Assembly: GCF_004769635.1 (NCBI RefSeq)
Contig: NZ_RQGH01000011.1
Coordinates: forward strand, 428,283-492,282
DNA length: 64,000 nucleotides
Direction of reading: 5' to 3'
Source: Leptospira jelokensis
Lineage (GTDB): Bacteria; Spirochaetota; Leptospiria; Leptospirales; Leptospiraceae
Below the pieces are notes generated by a model that did not search any database, was not told where the DNA came from, and saw nothing but the letters and a program-made list of their open reading frames with translations. Of the stretch, positions 28,419 to 35,750 are shown piece after piece. Numbering within the stretch: position 1 is the first letter of the stretch; every line of letters starts with the position of its first letter. The translations under genes were made by a program, and so were the position numbers.

Positions 28419-29429
28419 ATGAAAAAAAAATTAATCTTTCCATGTTTATTTCTCATGATAAGTTTCAATTGCATTACGTTCTATGAGAAAATCCAAAACC
28501 CTTCTTATGAGAAAAATGTTTTCAAGAAGAATGCATCACAACCTTCACAATCTTCACAAACCTCTAACTCTCCAAAACCATTCATCTATGATAAATCTTT
28601 TTCCTTACAACCTGGGCAAATGGTTGGAAGTTTGTTATATGATCCGAATTCTGATTTTTTTAAAGTTGAAATCGAAGAAAAAAGAAAGTATAAAGCAAAC
28701 AATTCACCGTTTTTATGTTTGCTAAGTATACTTACCATTACTTTGATACCATGTTATTATGACGCGGTTGAAACAGTTCAGTTTACGGTTTCGAGTCCCT
28801 ATTTTTTCGATAAGAGGAAACCCATAGAACAATCGATAAGGAAAAAAGAGTATGCTTGGTTTCCGTTGGTATTTGTAAGTCCATTTTTTGGAGATAAATC
28901 TCCTGAGGATGGAAACTTAATCGCATTGGAGGAGGTGGAAGGAAAATTAATTAAAGAATATGATGCGATGGTTTCTGAAATCGAAGTTACAAAACGTAAA
29001 CTAAAACCATTAATCCAAAATCCAAAAAAATATTCGATCATATTGAATGATTTTGCAACAACAGATCTCTATGCACAGAATTATCAATTTAATTTAGGAA
29101 CAGGAAGAGATGTCATCATTCAAATTTTTAATAATTCATTTAAAACTATCAGAAAAGTAAGATACCATTTAACTTCCACAAATAGTCTCATCAAAAGTCC
29201 CAATGATGTTTATGAAATCATTGAAAACGAAGAGATTGTGATCCCTGGGGGATTTAGTAAAAATATTTTATTTGCCAATCGTAATCCTCGACCAAACTCC
29301 TTATTTTTGTTTATGGATAAAGTTGAAATTGAATGGGAAGATGGTTCCAATTCGGTGATTTCAAAAGCTGAAGTAAATCAAATAAAGGTTGTGGCCTCTC
29401 CCAGGGTGATTGCCGATCTGTTTAAGTAA
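28419..29429 (+). CDS. Lipoprotein of unknown function, likely regulated by the adjacent two-component system
   Basis: The start at the ATG at 28419 gives a lipoprotein signal MKKKLIFPCLFLMISFNC; the longer frame upstream is ignored. The mature protein of about 320 residues has a Ser/Gln-rich tether (ASQPSQSSQTSNSP), a hydrophobic patch (FLCLLSILTITLIPCYYDAV) and a C-terminal half with a beta-sandwich look (IIQIFNNSFKTIRKVRYHLT, KVEIEWEDGSNSVISKAEV). The hydrophobic patch could be a second membrane contact. No family is recognised. Operator A lies 80 bases upstream. It converges on the response regulator gene. Confidence 0.78.
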   Translation: MKKKLIFPCLFLMISFNCITFYEKIQNPSYEKNVFKKNASQPSQSSQTSNSPKPFIYDKSFSLQPGQMVGSLLYDPNSDFFKVEIEEKRKYKANNSPFLCLLSILTITLIPCYYDAVETVQFTVSSPYFFDKRKPIEQSIRKKEYAWFPLVFVSPFFGDKSPEDGNLIALEEVEGKLIKEYDAMVSEIEVTKRKLKPLIQNPKKYSIILNDFATTDLYAQNYQFNLGTGRDVIIQIFNNSFKTIRKVRYHLTSTNSLIKSPNDVYEIIENEEIVIPGGFSKNILFANRNPRPNSLFLFMDKVEIEWEDGSNSVISKAEVNQIKVVASPRVIADLFK

Positions 29430-29470
29430 ACATTTAAGATTTGTCATTCCAGAAGTGAATTGATTCTTTT

Positions 29471-30112
29471 TCATTTGATAAATCCTAATTTCCTCGCTCG
29501 TTCGATCAATTGCACTCGGTTACGAACTCTTAATTTTCGATAGATGGTTTTGAGATGAGTGTTGAGAGTATTGTCACTAATTCCTAATCTTTTTCCGGCT
29601 TCATGGATGGATAATCCGGAAGCTATTTCAAGTAATACTTGTTTTTCACGATTCGTTAATTCAAACTCAGATTTCTCATTTGGTGTGCGAAAGTAATGGA
29701 TCATTCTAAGGGCAATGGTGGGGGTGATCATGGCCCCTCCATTCATAATGGTTGTGATGATATGGTTTAAATCAGATAACTCTGATTTTAATAGATATCC
29801 AAGTGCCCCTGCCCGGAGGGCTGCAAATATTGTTTCTTCCGAATCCGCAATGGTTAGGGCAGCTGTTTTTAAATCGGGGATTTCTTCCGAAATGATTCTG
29901 ATCAGTTCAATGCCATCCATCTGGGGCAAACGGATATCTACAAACAATAAATCAAGGTCAGTTTTTTTGCCATGTTTTAGGAAATCTTCAGCGGAGGTCC
30001 AAGTCTCAAGCCTAACCGGAATATTTAATTCTTTTGTTTTCACTTCAAAAGAAATTTGGAATTCGAACTGATTTTCAACCAAACCTAGTTTTAGAAGATT
30101 ATTTTTTTTCAT
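29471..30112 (-). CDS. NarL/FixJ-type response regulator with LuxR HTH
   Basis: A 213-residue regulator. The receiver domain has the phospho-acceptor Asp in LLFVDIRLPQMDG, the switch Thr in TAALTIADS and the conserved Lys in GALGYLLKSE. The usual acidic pair near the N-terminus is only partly kept (GLVENQ). The C-terminal LuxR HTH is complete: LTNREKQVLLEIASGLS, then RLGISDNTLNTHLKTIYRKL. Its start overlaps the 3' end of the kinase gene by 14 bases, so the pair is co-translated. I infer that it binds the TCACCAA-N2-TTGGTGA repeats found on both sides of the pair. Confidence 0.93.
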   Translation of the reverse strand: MKKNNLLKLGLVENQFEFQISFEVKTKELNIPVRLETWTSAEDFLKHGKKTDLDLLFVDIRLPQMDGIELIRIISEEIPDLKTAALTIADSEETIFAALRAGALGYLLKSELSDLNHIITTIMNGGAMITPTIALRMIHYFRTPNEKSEFELTNREKQVLLEIASGLSIHEAGKRLGISDNTLNTHLKTIYRKLRVRNRVQLIERARKLGFIK

Positions 30113-31976
30113 TATGCATTAAACTTTGAATAGGAATTTGAAATTCGATTGAGTAAGTATTGTTTATAATGGATTCCGAATAAGTTGCATTCAGTGATTG
30201 TAGTCGTTTTTGAATCGATTTACTTCCGATTGAAATTTCCTTCGAAGGCAAAAACTTGGTGCCAACATTCATCTTAACAGATAAAAAATAATCAGTTAAA
30301 ACAAAACTCCAATTGGAAGTATTGATTCCATATTTCAAATCATTGGTCGCAATCTCGACTGTAATTGCATATAAAATCCTTTTGGTATCTTCTTCTTCGA
30401 TGTTTTGGAATTGATTTCGCGTATATTCCGTTGTTTCAAATCGAAGTTCTCGATTTGCATTTGTGTACCTTCTCGTAAGATTTAATTGCAAACCAAACAT
30501 GTAATCTTCAGCCATAATTCGAAAATCGTCATTATCATAGATTGTATCTCGAAAACTTTGAAAACATTTTTTGACATCTATTTTTAAAGAATCGATGTCT
30601 TTCTCGGTTAATTGGATGTTTGGTTTTAAATTATCAATTTTTAATCTTAAATCAGTTAATTTTGCTCCCAAATGGTCGTGTAAATCGGAGACAATTCTCT
30701 CCCTTTCATTTGACAATGATACTTCCAGTCTTAAATTTTTTCTTTTTTCATTTAATATTTCAATTTCCGCATCTGTTTTTTCTTTTCGTAATTTTTCTGT
30801 ATGAAGTGATAACACGTACGCCTGTGACAGTAAAAATGTGATAAAACCGGGTACTTCTATAAAATCGATTCCTTTGATAATATTTCTTTCGATTAAGATT
30901 TCAATGAGTACGATCACTGCAAGAAATAAGAAAAGAAGGAAAACAACTTTTGCTCCTCTGTCTCCTTTTTTGATTTCCTTAACCAGTAGAATGGACAAAT
31001 CGACTACAGCTAGGCCAATAAGAATGTATACAGGAATTGGAATATGCGCAAAAATTGCCGGAGGTGTCAAAATGACAAGTAACGAAAGAGATATAAAGAT
31101 CACGTTTAAAAATTTTGAAAAAATCTTTTGTGGTTCTTTTGAATACGAAACACGGATGAAGTGATAAAAAAAAGGTAAGAGAGCTAAGAAATTTAAAAAT
31201 TCAATTTTTTGCCAATTTTCCCACGAAATCATGGGTAGTGTTTCAACTAAATATTGTTCGTTGATAAGTAATGGCCTTAAAGATAAATTGAGGCAGAAAA
31301 TTCCGAAATATAAAAAAGGTTTATCCTTTCTAAAAATTAAGTAAGCAATGATATGATAAAATCCAAGTATAAATGCAGCACCAGATAAAAAAACTGATTC
31401 AGCAATTCCATTTTCCCTATAACTGATAATATTTTTGTATTCTCCTATACGCAAAGGAGACGGTATCCCACCTCGTGGGAAATGAAAATTTGCAACTTCA
31501 ATGGATAAAATGATTTCGCTGGAAATTGAGTTAAGTTGGATTACGTTTCGGTTAAATGAAGGGATTGCCAATTCTTTCGTATTGGCAACTTGTCCGCTAC
31601 TCGCTACTAAAGATTGATTGATATAAACATGATAAGAGGAATACATTTCTGGTATGTGTAAACCCATCAAAACGTTCGGAATGTTTTTGATTTTTAATTG
31701 GTAAACACCAAACCCTTCGGCAGGGATTCCAGGATCATTGGTCCATAAGGAAGGCATTCCAACGAAGAGTTTAAAATCCTCTTTGATCGTGTTTAATCTT
31801 TGGTTTGGATAAAATTCCCACTCCCCATTTAAGGGGATCACCCGACTAGACAATTTGTTTCCTAAATCAAAAACACCTTTTTTTGCATGCACTGTCACTT
31901 CAGAACAATTAGTGAGGACGAAACAAAAGAATACAAGCAGGCGTAAAATCACAGTATTTGAATAGATAGAATCCAT
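30099..31976 (-). CDS. 7TMR-DISM sensor histidine kinase (lipoprotein-type N-terminus)
   Basis: I start at the ATG at 31976, which gives a signal ending LVFFCFVLTNC; longer forms would run through the operators. A periplasmic 7TMR-DISM2-like domain follows (NGEWEFYPNQRL, YQLKIKNIPNVLMGLHIPEM), then seven TM helices from about residue 200 to 395, a coiled coil, and a kinase core. The H-box is NERERIVSDLHDHLGAKLTD, of the HisKA_3/NarX type. The ATP-binding domain keeps an N-box-like EIATNDLKYG, but the G-boxes are poorly conserved (MNVGTK, IGSKSIQKRL). The periplasmic domain family is thought to sense carbohydrates or related ligands. It is operonic with the response regulator. Confidence 0.9.
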   Translation of the reverse strand: MDSIYSNTVILRLLVFFCFVLTNCSEVTVHAKKGVFDLGNKLSSRVIPLNGEWEFYPNQRLNTIKEDFKLFVGMPSLWTNDPGIPAEGFGVYQLKIKNIPNVLMGLHIPEMYSSYHVYINQSLVASSGQVANTKELAIPSFNRNVIQLNSISSEIILSIEVANFHFPRGGIPSPLRIGEYKNIISYRENGIAESVFLSGAAFILGFYHIIAYLIFRKDKPFLYFGIFCLNLSLRPLLINEQYLVETLPMISWENWQKIEFLNFLALLPFFYHFIRVSYSKEPQKIFSKFLNVIFISLSLLVILTPPAIFAHIPIPVYILIGLAVVDLSILLVKEIKKGDRGAKVVFLLFLFLAVIVLIEILIERNIIKGIDFIEVPGFITFLLSQAYVLSLHTEKLRKEKTDAEIEILNEKRKNLRLEVSLSNERERIVSDLHDHLGAKLTDLRLKIDNLKPNIQLTEKDIDSLKIDVKKCFQSFRDTIYDNDDFRIMAEDYMFGLQLNLTRRYTNANRELRFETTEYTRNQFQNIEEEDTKRILYAITVEIATNDLKYGINTSNWSFVLTDYFLSVKMNVGTKFLPSKEISIGSKSIQKRLQSLNATYSESIINNTYSIEFQIPIQSLMHNEKK

Positions 31977-32015
31977 TCTTACTTTGTCTAGAAATTGTTT
32001 CCTTTCAAAAAATTG

Positions 32016-32039
32016 AATCTCACCAATTTTGGTGAGATT
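32016..32039. promoter_or_regulatory. Operator B: perfect 11-bp-arm inverted repeat
   Basis: The core TCTCACCAATTTTGGTGAGA at 32018-32037 extends by two more matched bases on each side, giving 11-bp perfect arms around TT. The inner heptamers are TCACCAA and TTGGTGA with a two-base centre. It lies in the divergent region between the sensor kinase (ATG 31976) and the lipoprotein gene (ATG 32124) and can serve both. The core is nearly identical to operator A 3.7 kb away. Confidence 0.65.
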
Positions 32040-32053
32040 TCTTTTATCCATTG

Positions 32054-32069
32054 TCACCAATACTGGCGA
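32054..32069. promoter_or_regulatory. Operator C: second, weaker 7-2-7 repeat
   Basis: TCACCAATACTGGCGA repeats the left heptamer of operators A and B exactly and the right one with one change from operator A (CTGGCGA). It starts 34 bases after the matching position of operator B, about three helical turns, so two dimers could bind on the same DNA face. Confidence 0.5.
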
Positions 32070-32123
32070 TTGTATTACACAGCGATTTCTGATATCGTTA
32101 AAGGATCAAATTTGAGGATTTCA

Positions 32124-32753
32124 ATGAATATCTTATTAAAATATATTTTCATGTTTAGTTTTTTCTCTATCTTAGTTGTTAACTGTGCTTCTTTATCGAC
32201 CTTAAGCGATAGCGAAGTAGAAGCACGATTAGAAAACTGTAAAAGTTTGGGTATGCCTGAAATCCCTTGTCGAGAAGTTGCCAATGAATTTGGAAGACGA
32301 AAACAAGCGGAATACAAACGTGAAAAAGAAGCAGAAGCACTTGAGGATCAAAAAATCCAAAATGAAAAAGATGCAAAATCGATAGAGATGGCAAAAACGA
32401 TAAAAATGCCACCTGCTGGAATGGTTGATCCCAATTTATCCAAACAGATGTTAGAAGCGTATTCTGCCGCTTTCTCGGAAGAAAAGTTGACGAGTATGAG
32501 GGCTGTGATTGTGTCCAAGTCTTTTAGTCCGATCCGTCATGAGATCAGTGGGATCATCATAGCGAGAGGATTTGCTGGAGTTGTTGCGATGAAGCGACCC
32601 AATGGAGAGTGTTTTGTTGCATCTACCTATTATGAGCAAGTGTATGATGGACAAAAATACACAAATGTTTATTTTAAGCGGTATTCCACTGCATGGCCAC
32701 CAGAAAGTACGAAATACCAACAATTGATCGATTGTAATCATGTTTATAAATAG
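32124..32753 (+). CDS. Lipoprotein of unknown function (209 aa), divergent from the sensor kinase
   Basis: The ATG at 32124 has GAGGA five bases upstream and gives the signal MNILLKYIFMFSFFSILVVNC with a lipobox Cys. A charged coiled-coil stretch follows (FGRRKQAEYKREKEAEALED), then a compact C-terminal domain of about 110 residues with two Cys (GECFVAS, LIDCNHVYK) that may form a disulphide. No family is recognised. Operators B and C lie between this gene and the kinase, so it is a likely output of the two-component system. Confidence 0.8.
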   Translation: MNILLKYIFMFSFFSILVVNCASLSTLSDSEVEARLENCKSLGMPEIPCREVANEFGRRKQAEYKREKEAEALEDQKIQNEKDAKSIEMAKTIKMPPAGMVDPNLSKQMLEAYSAAFSEEKLTSMRAVIVSKSFSPIRHEISGIIIARGFAGVVAMKRPNGECFVASTYYEQVYDGQKYTNVYFKRYSTAWPPESTKYQQLIDCNHVYK

Positions 32754-32833
32754 GATTTTATTCGAGAAATAATCTGTAAAAATTAAAGTTCACATTCGTT
32801 CGTTCTGTTCCAATGCATCTTTTTTCCTTTAAA

Positions 32834-32863
32834 GCCTGTTTGCAAAAAGCAGGCATATTTTTT
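32834..32863 (+). terminator. Rho-independent terminator after the 32-kb lipoprotein gene
   Basis: GCCTG at 32834 pairs with CAGGC at 32850 across an 11-base loop, followed by ATATTTTTT. The stem is short but GC-rich and is preceded by A residues, which fits a terminator for the gene ending at 32753. Confidence 0.5.
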
Positions 32864-32929
32864 CTCGAATTTGGGTACCTTCCGAATATTTGATTGTCAA
32901 TTGATTCACCTTATGACCTGATCAAAGTT

Positions 32930-33418
32930 ATGGCACAACATGGAAATTTTTATTTACCCTATGGGGTTACATTGGCATCACCTTCGCAACGATTTATCGC
33001 AGCATGCATTGACATCCTTTTCATTTATGGTAGTGGATTCGTCGTTTTATTAGTAGTATTAGTGATCAATGTTTTGATTCCTTCTGAAAACCAGTTTAGT
33101 ACGATTTACCTCACAGGAATCTTTTTGTTCTTAATCTTTTTAACGTTTTTCATCAATCTGTATTTTTTGGAAAAAGATGGTCAAACTGTTGGAAAAAAAT
33201 TGATGAAAATTAAAATCGTGGACGAGTCTGGCGCGATGCTCTCGACTGATCGTCTAATCATGTTAAGGCAAATTGTTCCAGCCATTGTTTTCCACATTCC
33301 CATTTTAGGTTTCATCTTGTTTCTTTTTGATTCTGTTTTGATTTTTTCAAACCGAAGGCAATGTTTTCATGATCGAATTGCCAAAACCATTGTTGTGAAT
33401 GTTCGTAAAAATAATTAA
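32930..33418 (+). CDS. RDD-family membrane protein
   Basis: A 162-residue membrane protein of the RDD family. The family Arg and Asp are in SPSQRFIAACIDILFIYG in the first helix. A second helix pair covers TIYLTGIFLFLIFLTFFINL, then the conserved DGQTVGKKLMKIKIVDESG, a third hydrophobic region and the ending RRQCFHDRIAKTIVV. RDD proteins are small integral membrane proteins, some of which act as Na+(Li+)/H+ antiporters; most are uncharacterised. The ATG at 32930 is preferred over a TTG at 32894, though neither has a strong ribosome site. Confidence 0.85.
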   Translation: MAQHGNFYLPYGVTLASPSQRFIAACIDILFIYGSGFVVLLVVLVINVLIPSENQFSTIYLTGIFLFLIFLTFFINLYFLEKDGQTVGKKLMKIKIVDESGAMLSTDRLIMLRQIVPAIVFHIPILGFILFLFDSVLIFSNRRQCFHDRIAKTIVVNVRKNN

Positions 33419-33440
33419 TCGCAACTTGATTTCCTAGTGT

Positions 33441-33474
33441 CAAAGTGTACAAATTCGTATACTTTGCGATTTTT
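33441..33474. terminator. Hairpin terminator between convergent RDD and MipA genes
   Basis: CAAAGTGTAC at 33441-33450 pairs with GTATACTTTG at 33457-33466 with one G-T wobble, giving a ten-base stem with a six-base loop. It is followed by CGATTTTTAG on the plus strand, with further T-rich sequence beyond. It ends the RDD gene and could also stop transcripts from the opposite strand. Confidence 0.55.
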
Positions 33475-33509
33475 AGTTTATTTAATGTTTTTTTCAGGTG
33501 TAGAATCGA

Positions 33510-34340
33510 TTAATCATTCCAGCCGAAACGATACCCTAGACCCATGCCAATATTCCATTGATGAATGGATCCTCGTAATTCTATTAAACTTGATGAACCT
33601 ACATTTTTTGACAATTGATCATAGCTAAAGAATATTGTGACTGCCCAATCCATTGATATTGGTAAGAGAACTGAGCCAGTGAATCCAAAGAAAAAAAGTC
33701 CCGAATCAAGATTTTGAGGGAAAATTCCTGTCCTACCGAATTGAAAGATGTTTATGCCGAAATAATGGTTTAAAAATTCTTTATTTGCAAGAGAGATTCT
33801 GGGCCCAAAATTAAAGGAAATTGGTCCTTTTCGATTCGAATAAGTAAAATAAAAATCCAAAAGTTTTCCGTAATGTTCATATACTCCATTTCTGAATTCA
33901 CTTCTAATCTTAAATTTCTCTATATTGTATTGAATGAAGAAACCTAGTTCGCCAGCAATACCTAAATTACCTAGTCTATTTATGTCTTTGGTTCCCTTTG
34001 AAATAAGAAAGGGTGAGGCACCATCTTCGTCATTTCTACCGAAACGAATTTTAAAAATAGGACCGTAAGACCAATTTTCATTCAATAAAAAATTATAAGA
34101 TAATCCATCTGGTATAGAAAAGTTTACTTTGTCTTTATATTTGAATCTTAAATCAGGAAAGATTGAATATCCAGAATACCTTGATCCAAAAAAGACAGGC
34201 CCATAAATAGGTGCGATTCCCAATGAAATAGTCCAATCATAGGAAGGTGGAGGTTTCCTGATACTCTCATTTGAGTAAATTGAGCGACTTAAAAAAAATG
34301 TTAGAATATACAGTAAAATTTTTAAGAAACAACTTTTCAT
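33510..34340 (-). CDS. MipA/OmpV-family outer-membrane protein
   Basis: A 276-residue exported barrel. The signal is MKSCFLKILLYILTFFLSRSIYS. The mature N-terminus WTISLGIAPIYGPVFFGSRY with SIFPDLRFKY is the characteristic MipA/OmpV opening. The body alternates polar and aromatic residues and ends in a Phe/Trp strand (GMGLGYRFGWND). Family members are outer-membrane proteins, some scaffolding peptidoglycan enzymes and some induced by salt or drugs. The ATG at 34340 overlaps the TGA of the TetR gene by four bases, so the regulator and barrel are co-translated. Confidence 0.87.
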   Translation of the reverse strand: MKSCFLKILLYILTFFLSRSIYSNESIRKPPPSYDWTISLGIAPIYGPVFFGSRYSGYSIFPDLRFKYKDKVNFSIPDGLSYNFLLNENWSYGPIFKIRFGRNDEDGASPFLISKGTKDINRLGNLGIAGELGFFIQYNIEKFKIRSEFRNGVYEHYGKLLDFYFTYSNRKGPISFNFGPRISLANKEFLNHYFGINIFQFGRTGIFPQNLDSGLFFFGFTGSVLLPISMDWAVTIFFSYDQLSKNVGSSSLIELRGSIHQWNIGMGLGYRFGWND

Positions 34341-34972
34341 TCTTTCTGCTTTTTTGCAAATGCCTTCCAAAAAATATCAGTATGATTGTGTAAATATTCA
34401 TCTATGTTGAGAGGTCTTACTTTGTGACCACCTAATTTTTTTTGGTGTAATAATACCAAAAATAAGGGAGAGATTAAAAATAAAGCAGCGACTCTAGGTT
34501 CACATTCGATCAATTCATTTTGTTTCTGGTGAAGGATCAATCTTCTTTCAACAGCATCTAATAATGGTTCAAATAAATGGACCAAATAAGATGGTCCGAG
34601 TTCTTTTTCACCCATGCCATGTGACAATCCGAATTGATGGATTGTTCCTACTGGACCTGATTCAAAACCACTTGTAATGTATTGGAGTAATTTATATATT
34701 GATTCTTTTCCATTTCCTTCCGGTACCAATATTTTTTCTAAATAAGCTTCGCCCTTGATTTCTATGTGAGTGAGTAGGGCTGTCATGACTCCATTTCGGC
34801 TTTGAAAATAGTGTTTCAAAGTTGGTGGAGAAACATTCAGTAACTTCGCTACATTTCTAAAACTAGGAAATTCTCTGAATTTTTTTTGGACTAATTTTTG
34901 AAAGAGTGATTCCAGAATTTTATTTCGTTTCACTTCATAGTCTTCGTTTTTACTACCTTCCGGTCTAGTCAT
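34337..34972 (-). CDS. TetR-family transcriptional regulator
   Basis: A 211-residue TetR-like regulator. The HTH is in residues 17-65: KILESLFQKLVQKKFREFPS, FRNVAKLLNVSPPTLKHYFQ. The C-terminal ligand domain is helical. It lies immediately upstream of and overlaps the MipA/OmpV gene, and probably controls that operon. A second, shorter protein with a matching HTH lies directly upstream. Confidence 0.85.
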   Translation of the reverse strand: MTRPEGSKNEDYEVKRNKILESLFQKLVQKKFREFPSFRNVAKLLNVSPPTLKHYFQSRNGVMTALLTHIEIKGEAYLEKILVPEGNGKESIYKLLQYITSGFESGPVGTIHQFGLSHGMGEKELGPSYLVHLFEPLLDAVERRLILHQKQNELIECEPRVAALFLISPLFLVLLHQKKLGGHKVRPLNIDEYLHNHTDIFWKAFAKKQKE

Positions 34973-34981
34973 TGATTGCCT

Positions 34982-35317
34982 CTAAAGATAATTCCATAAA
35001 TAGTAAGAAATTACAATTTCATGCTGAATAAGTTGACTGAGATGATTTCTGTTCTTTGATTTCATCTTGAAAGCTCGATTTGGGTTTTTATCAAATTTGA
35101 CTTTTAGATAGAGATTGTAATCTCTTTCTAGTTTTTTTTTGTTTTCGAAAATTCTTTTTAGCTCCCCGATTTCCATTTTTAAGATTTTTGCAATTTCACG
35201 AAAATTGGGTAAAGAATCAAGTTTCTGATTTTTTAACACTAAATTCAGTTTTCTCAATAAAATCTGCTTTTTTGATTTTAAATGAGTATTTTGATTAGGT
35301 TCCCTTAGTTTCGTCAT
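34982..35317 (-). CDS. Short HTH-only TetR-like protein
   Basis: About 111 residues from the ATG at 35317. The segment PNFREIAKILKMEIGELKRI, then FENKKKLERDYNLYL, aligns by eye with the neighbour's PSFRNVAKLLNVSPPTLKHY, then FQSRNGVMTALLTHI. This looks like a TetR DNA-binding domain without a ligand-binding domain, very Lys/Asn-rich. It may be a decayed duplicate or a small regulator. It ends nine bases before the full TetR gene starts. Confidence 0.6.
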   Translation of the reverse strand: MTKLREPNQNTHLKSKKQILLRKLNLVLKNQKLDSLPNFREIAKILKMEIGELKRIFENKKKLERDYNLYLKVKFDKNPNRAFKMKSKNRNHLSQLIQHEIVISYYLWNYL

Positions 35318-35344
35318 TGGAAGTCTTTTTATAAAATATATCAC

Positions 35345-35656
35345 TTGATATAGATTATAAAATAGAATATTCCAGGTGGAATAAGATAATCAAGTTTTTT
35401 TTAGTAAATTTTTGACTGATTTTATTAATTATATTCGCGAATCTCTTATTAACTCGGTTTTGTTCGTCGCCTCCCATCCAGGTCGGCTTTTCCAAAACAT
35501 TGCTCAATCCACCCTCTAGCCTGTAAGGCTAGCCAACGCTTCACCACCTCCCGCAAGTAGGCTCCGGCGGTTCACGGGGTCGCAATGGATTGGCTCACAA
35601 AACTGTTCGATTCCCAATTTGTTTTTGTTAGCTGGACTTGGTTTTGAAATTCTAAC
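35345..35656. other. Intergenic region with GC-rich structured block (35464-35606) beside tRNA-Arg
   Basis: The left part is very A/T-rich. From about 35464 to 35606 the composition turns GC-rich and holds nested inverted repeats: CTAGCC-TGTAA-GGCTAG at 35516-35532, CAATCCA at 35505-35511 facing TGGATTG at 35586-35592, and AGCCAAC at 35532-ish facing GTTAGCT at 35627-35633 with one mismatch. No open frame fits. It is downstream of tRNA-Arg on the tRNA strand. It could be a structured RNA, a dispersed repeat, or the remains of a recombination site; I do not recognise it as SRP RNA, tmRNA, RNase P or 6S RNA. Confidence 0.5.
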
Positions 35657-35731
35657 TGGTGCCCCAGGAGGGAATCGAACCCCCACTGTCGGTTCCGAAG
35701 ACCGATGTTCTATCCGTTGAACTACCAGGGC
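35657..35731 (-). tRNA. tRNA-Arg (anticodon TCG)
   Basis: The minus strand folds as a full cloverleaf: acceptor GCCCTGG with CTGGGGC (two G-T pairs), D arm GTTCAACGGATAGAAC, anticodon stem TCGGT/ACCGA with loop CTTCGGA, T arm with loop TTCGATT, discriminator A and an encoded CCA. The anticodon TCG reads CGA and possibly other CGN arginine codons. The 3' end faces the A/T-rich accessory block at lower coordinates. Confidence 0.95.
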
Positions 35732-35750
35732 AAATTGGCGGGATGTATTG

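Noticed and set aside
33437..33628. 63-codon plus-strand frame
   Set aside because: It runs through the hairpin terminator and the antisense of the MipA/OmpV C-terminus.
35464..35633. SRP RNA, tmRNA or a true integron attC site
   Set aside because: The SRP domain IV sequence, a tRNA-like end, and the RYYYAAC/GTTRRRY core consensus are not matched, so I left it as an unassigned structured element.
28258..35656. Integrative element at tRNA-Arg
   Set aside because: No integrase, phage gene or repeated tRNA 3' end was seen, so only a composition-based suspicion is reported.
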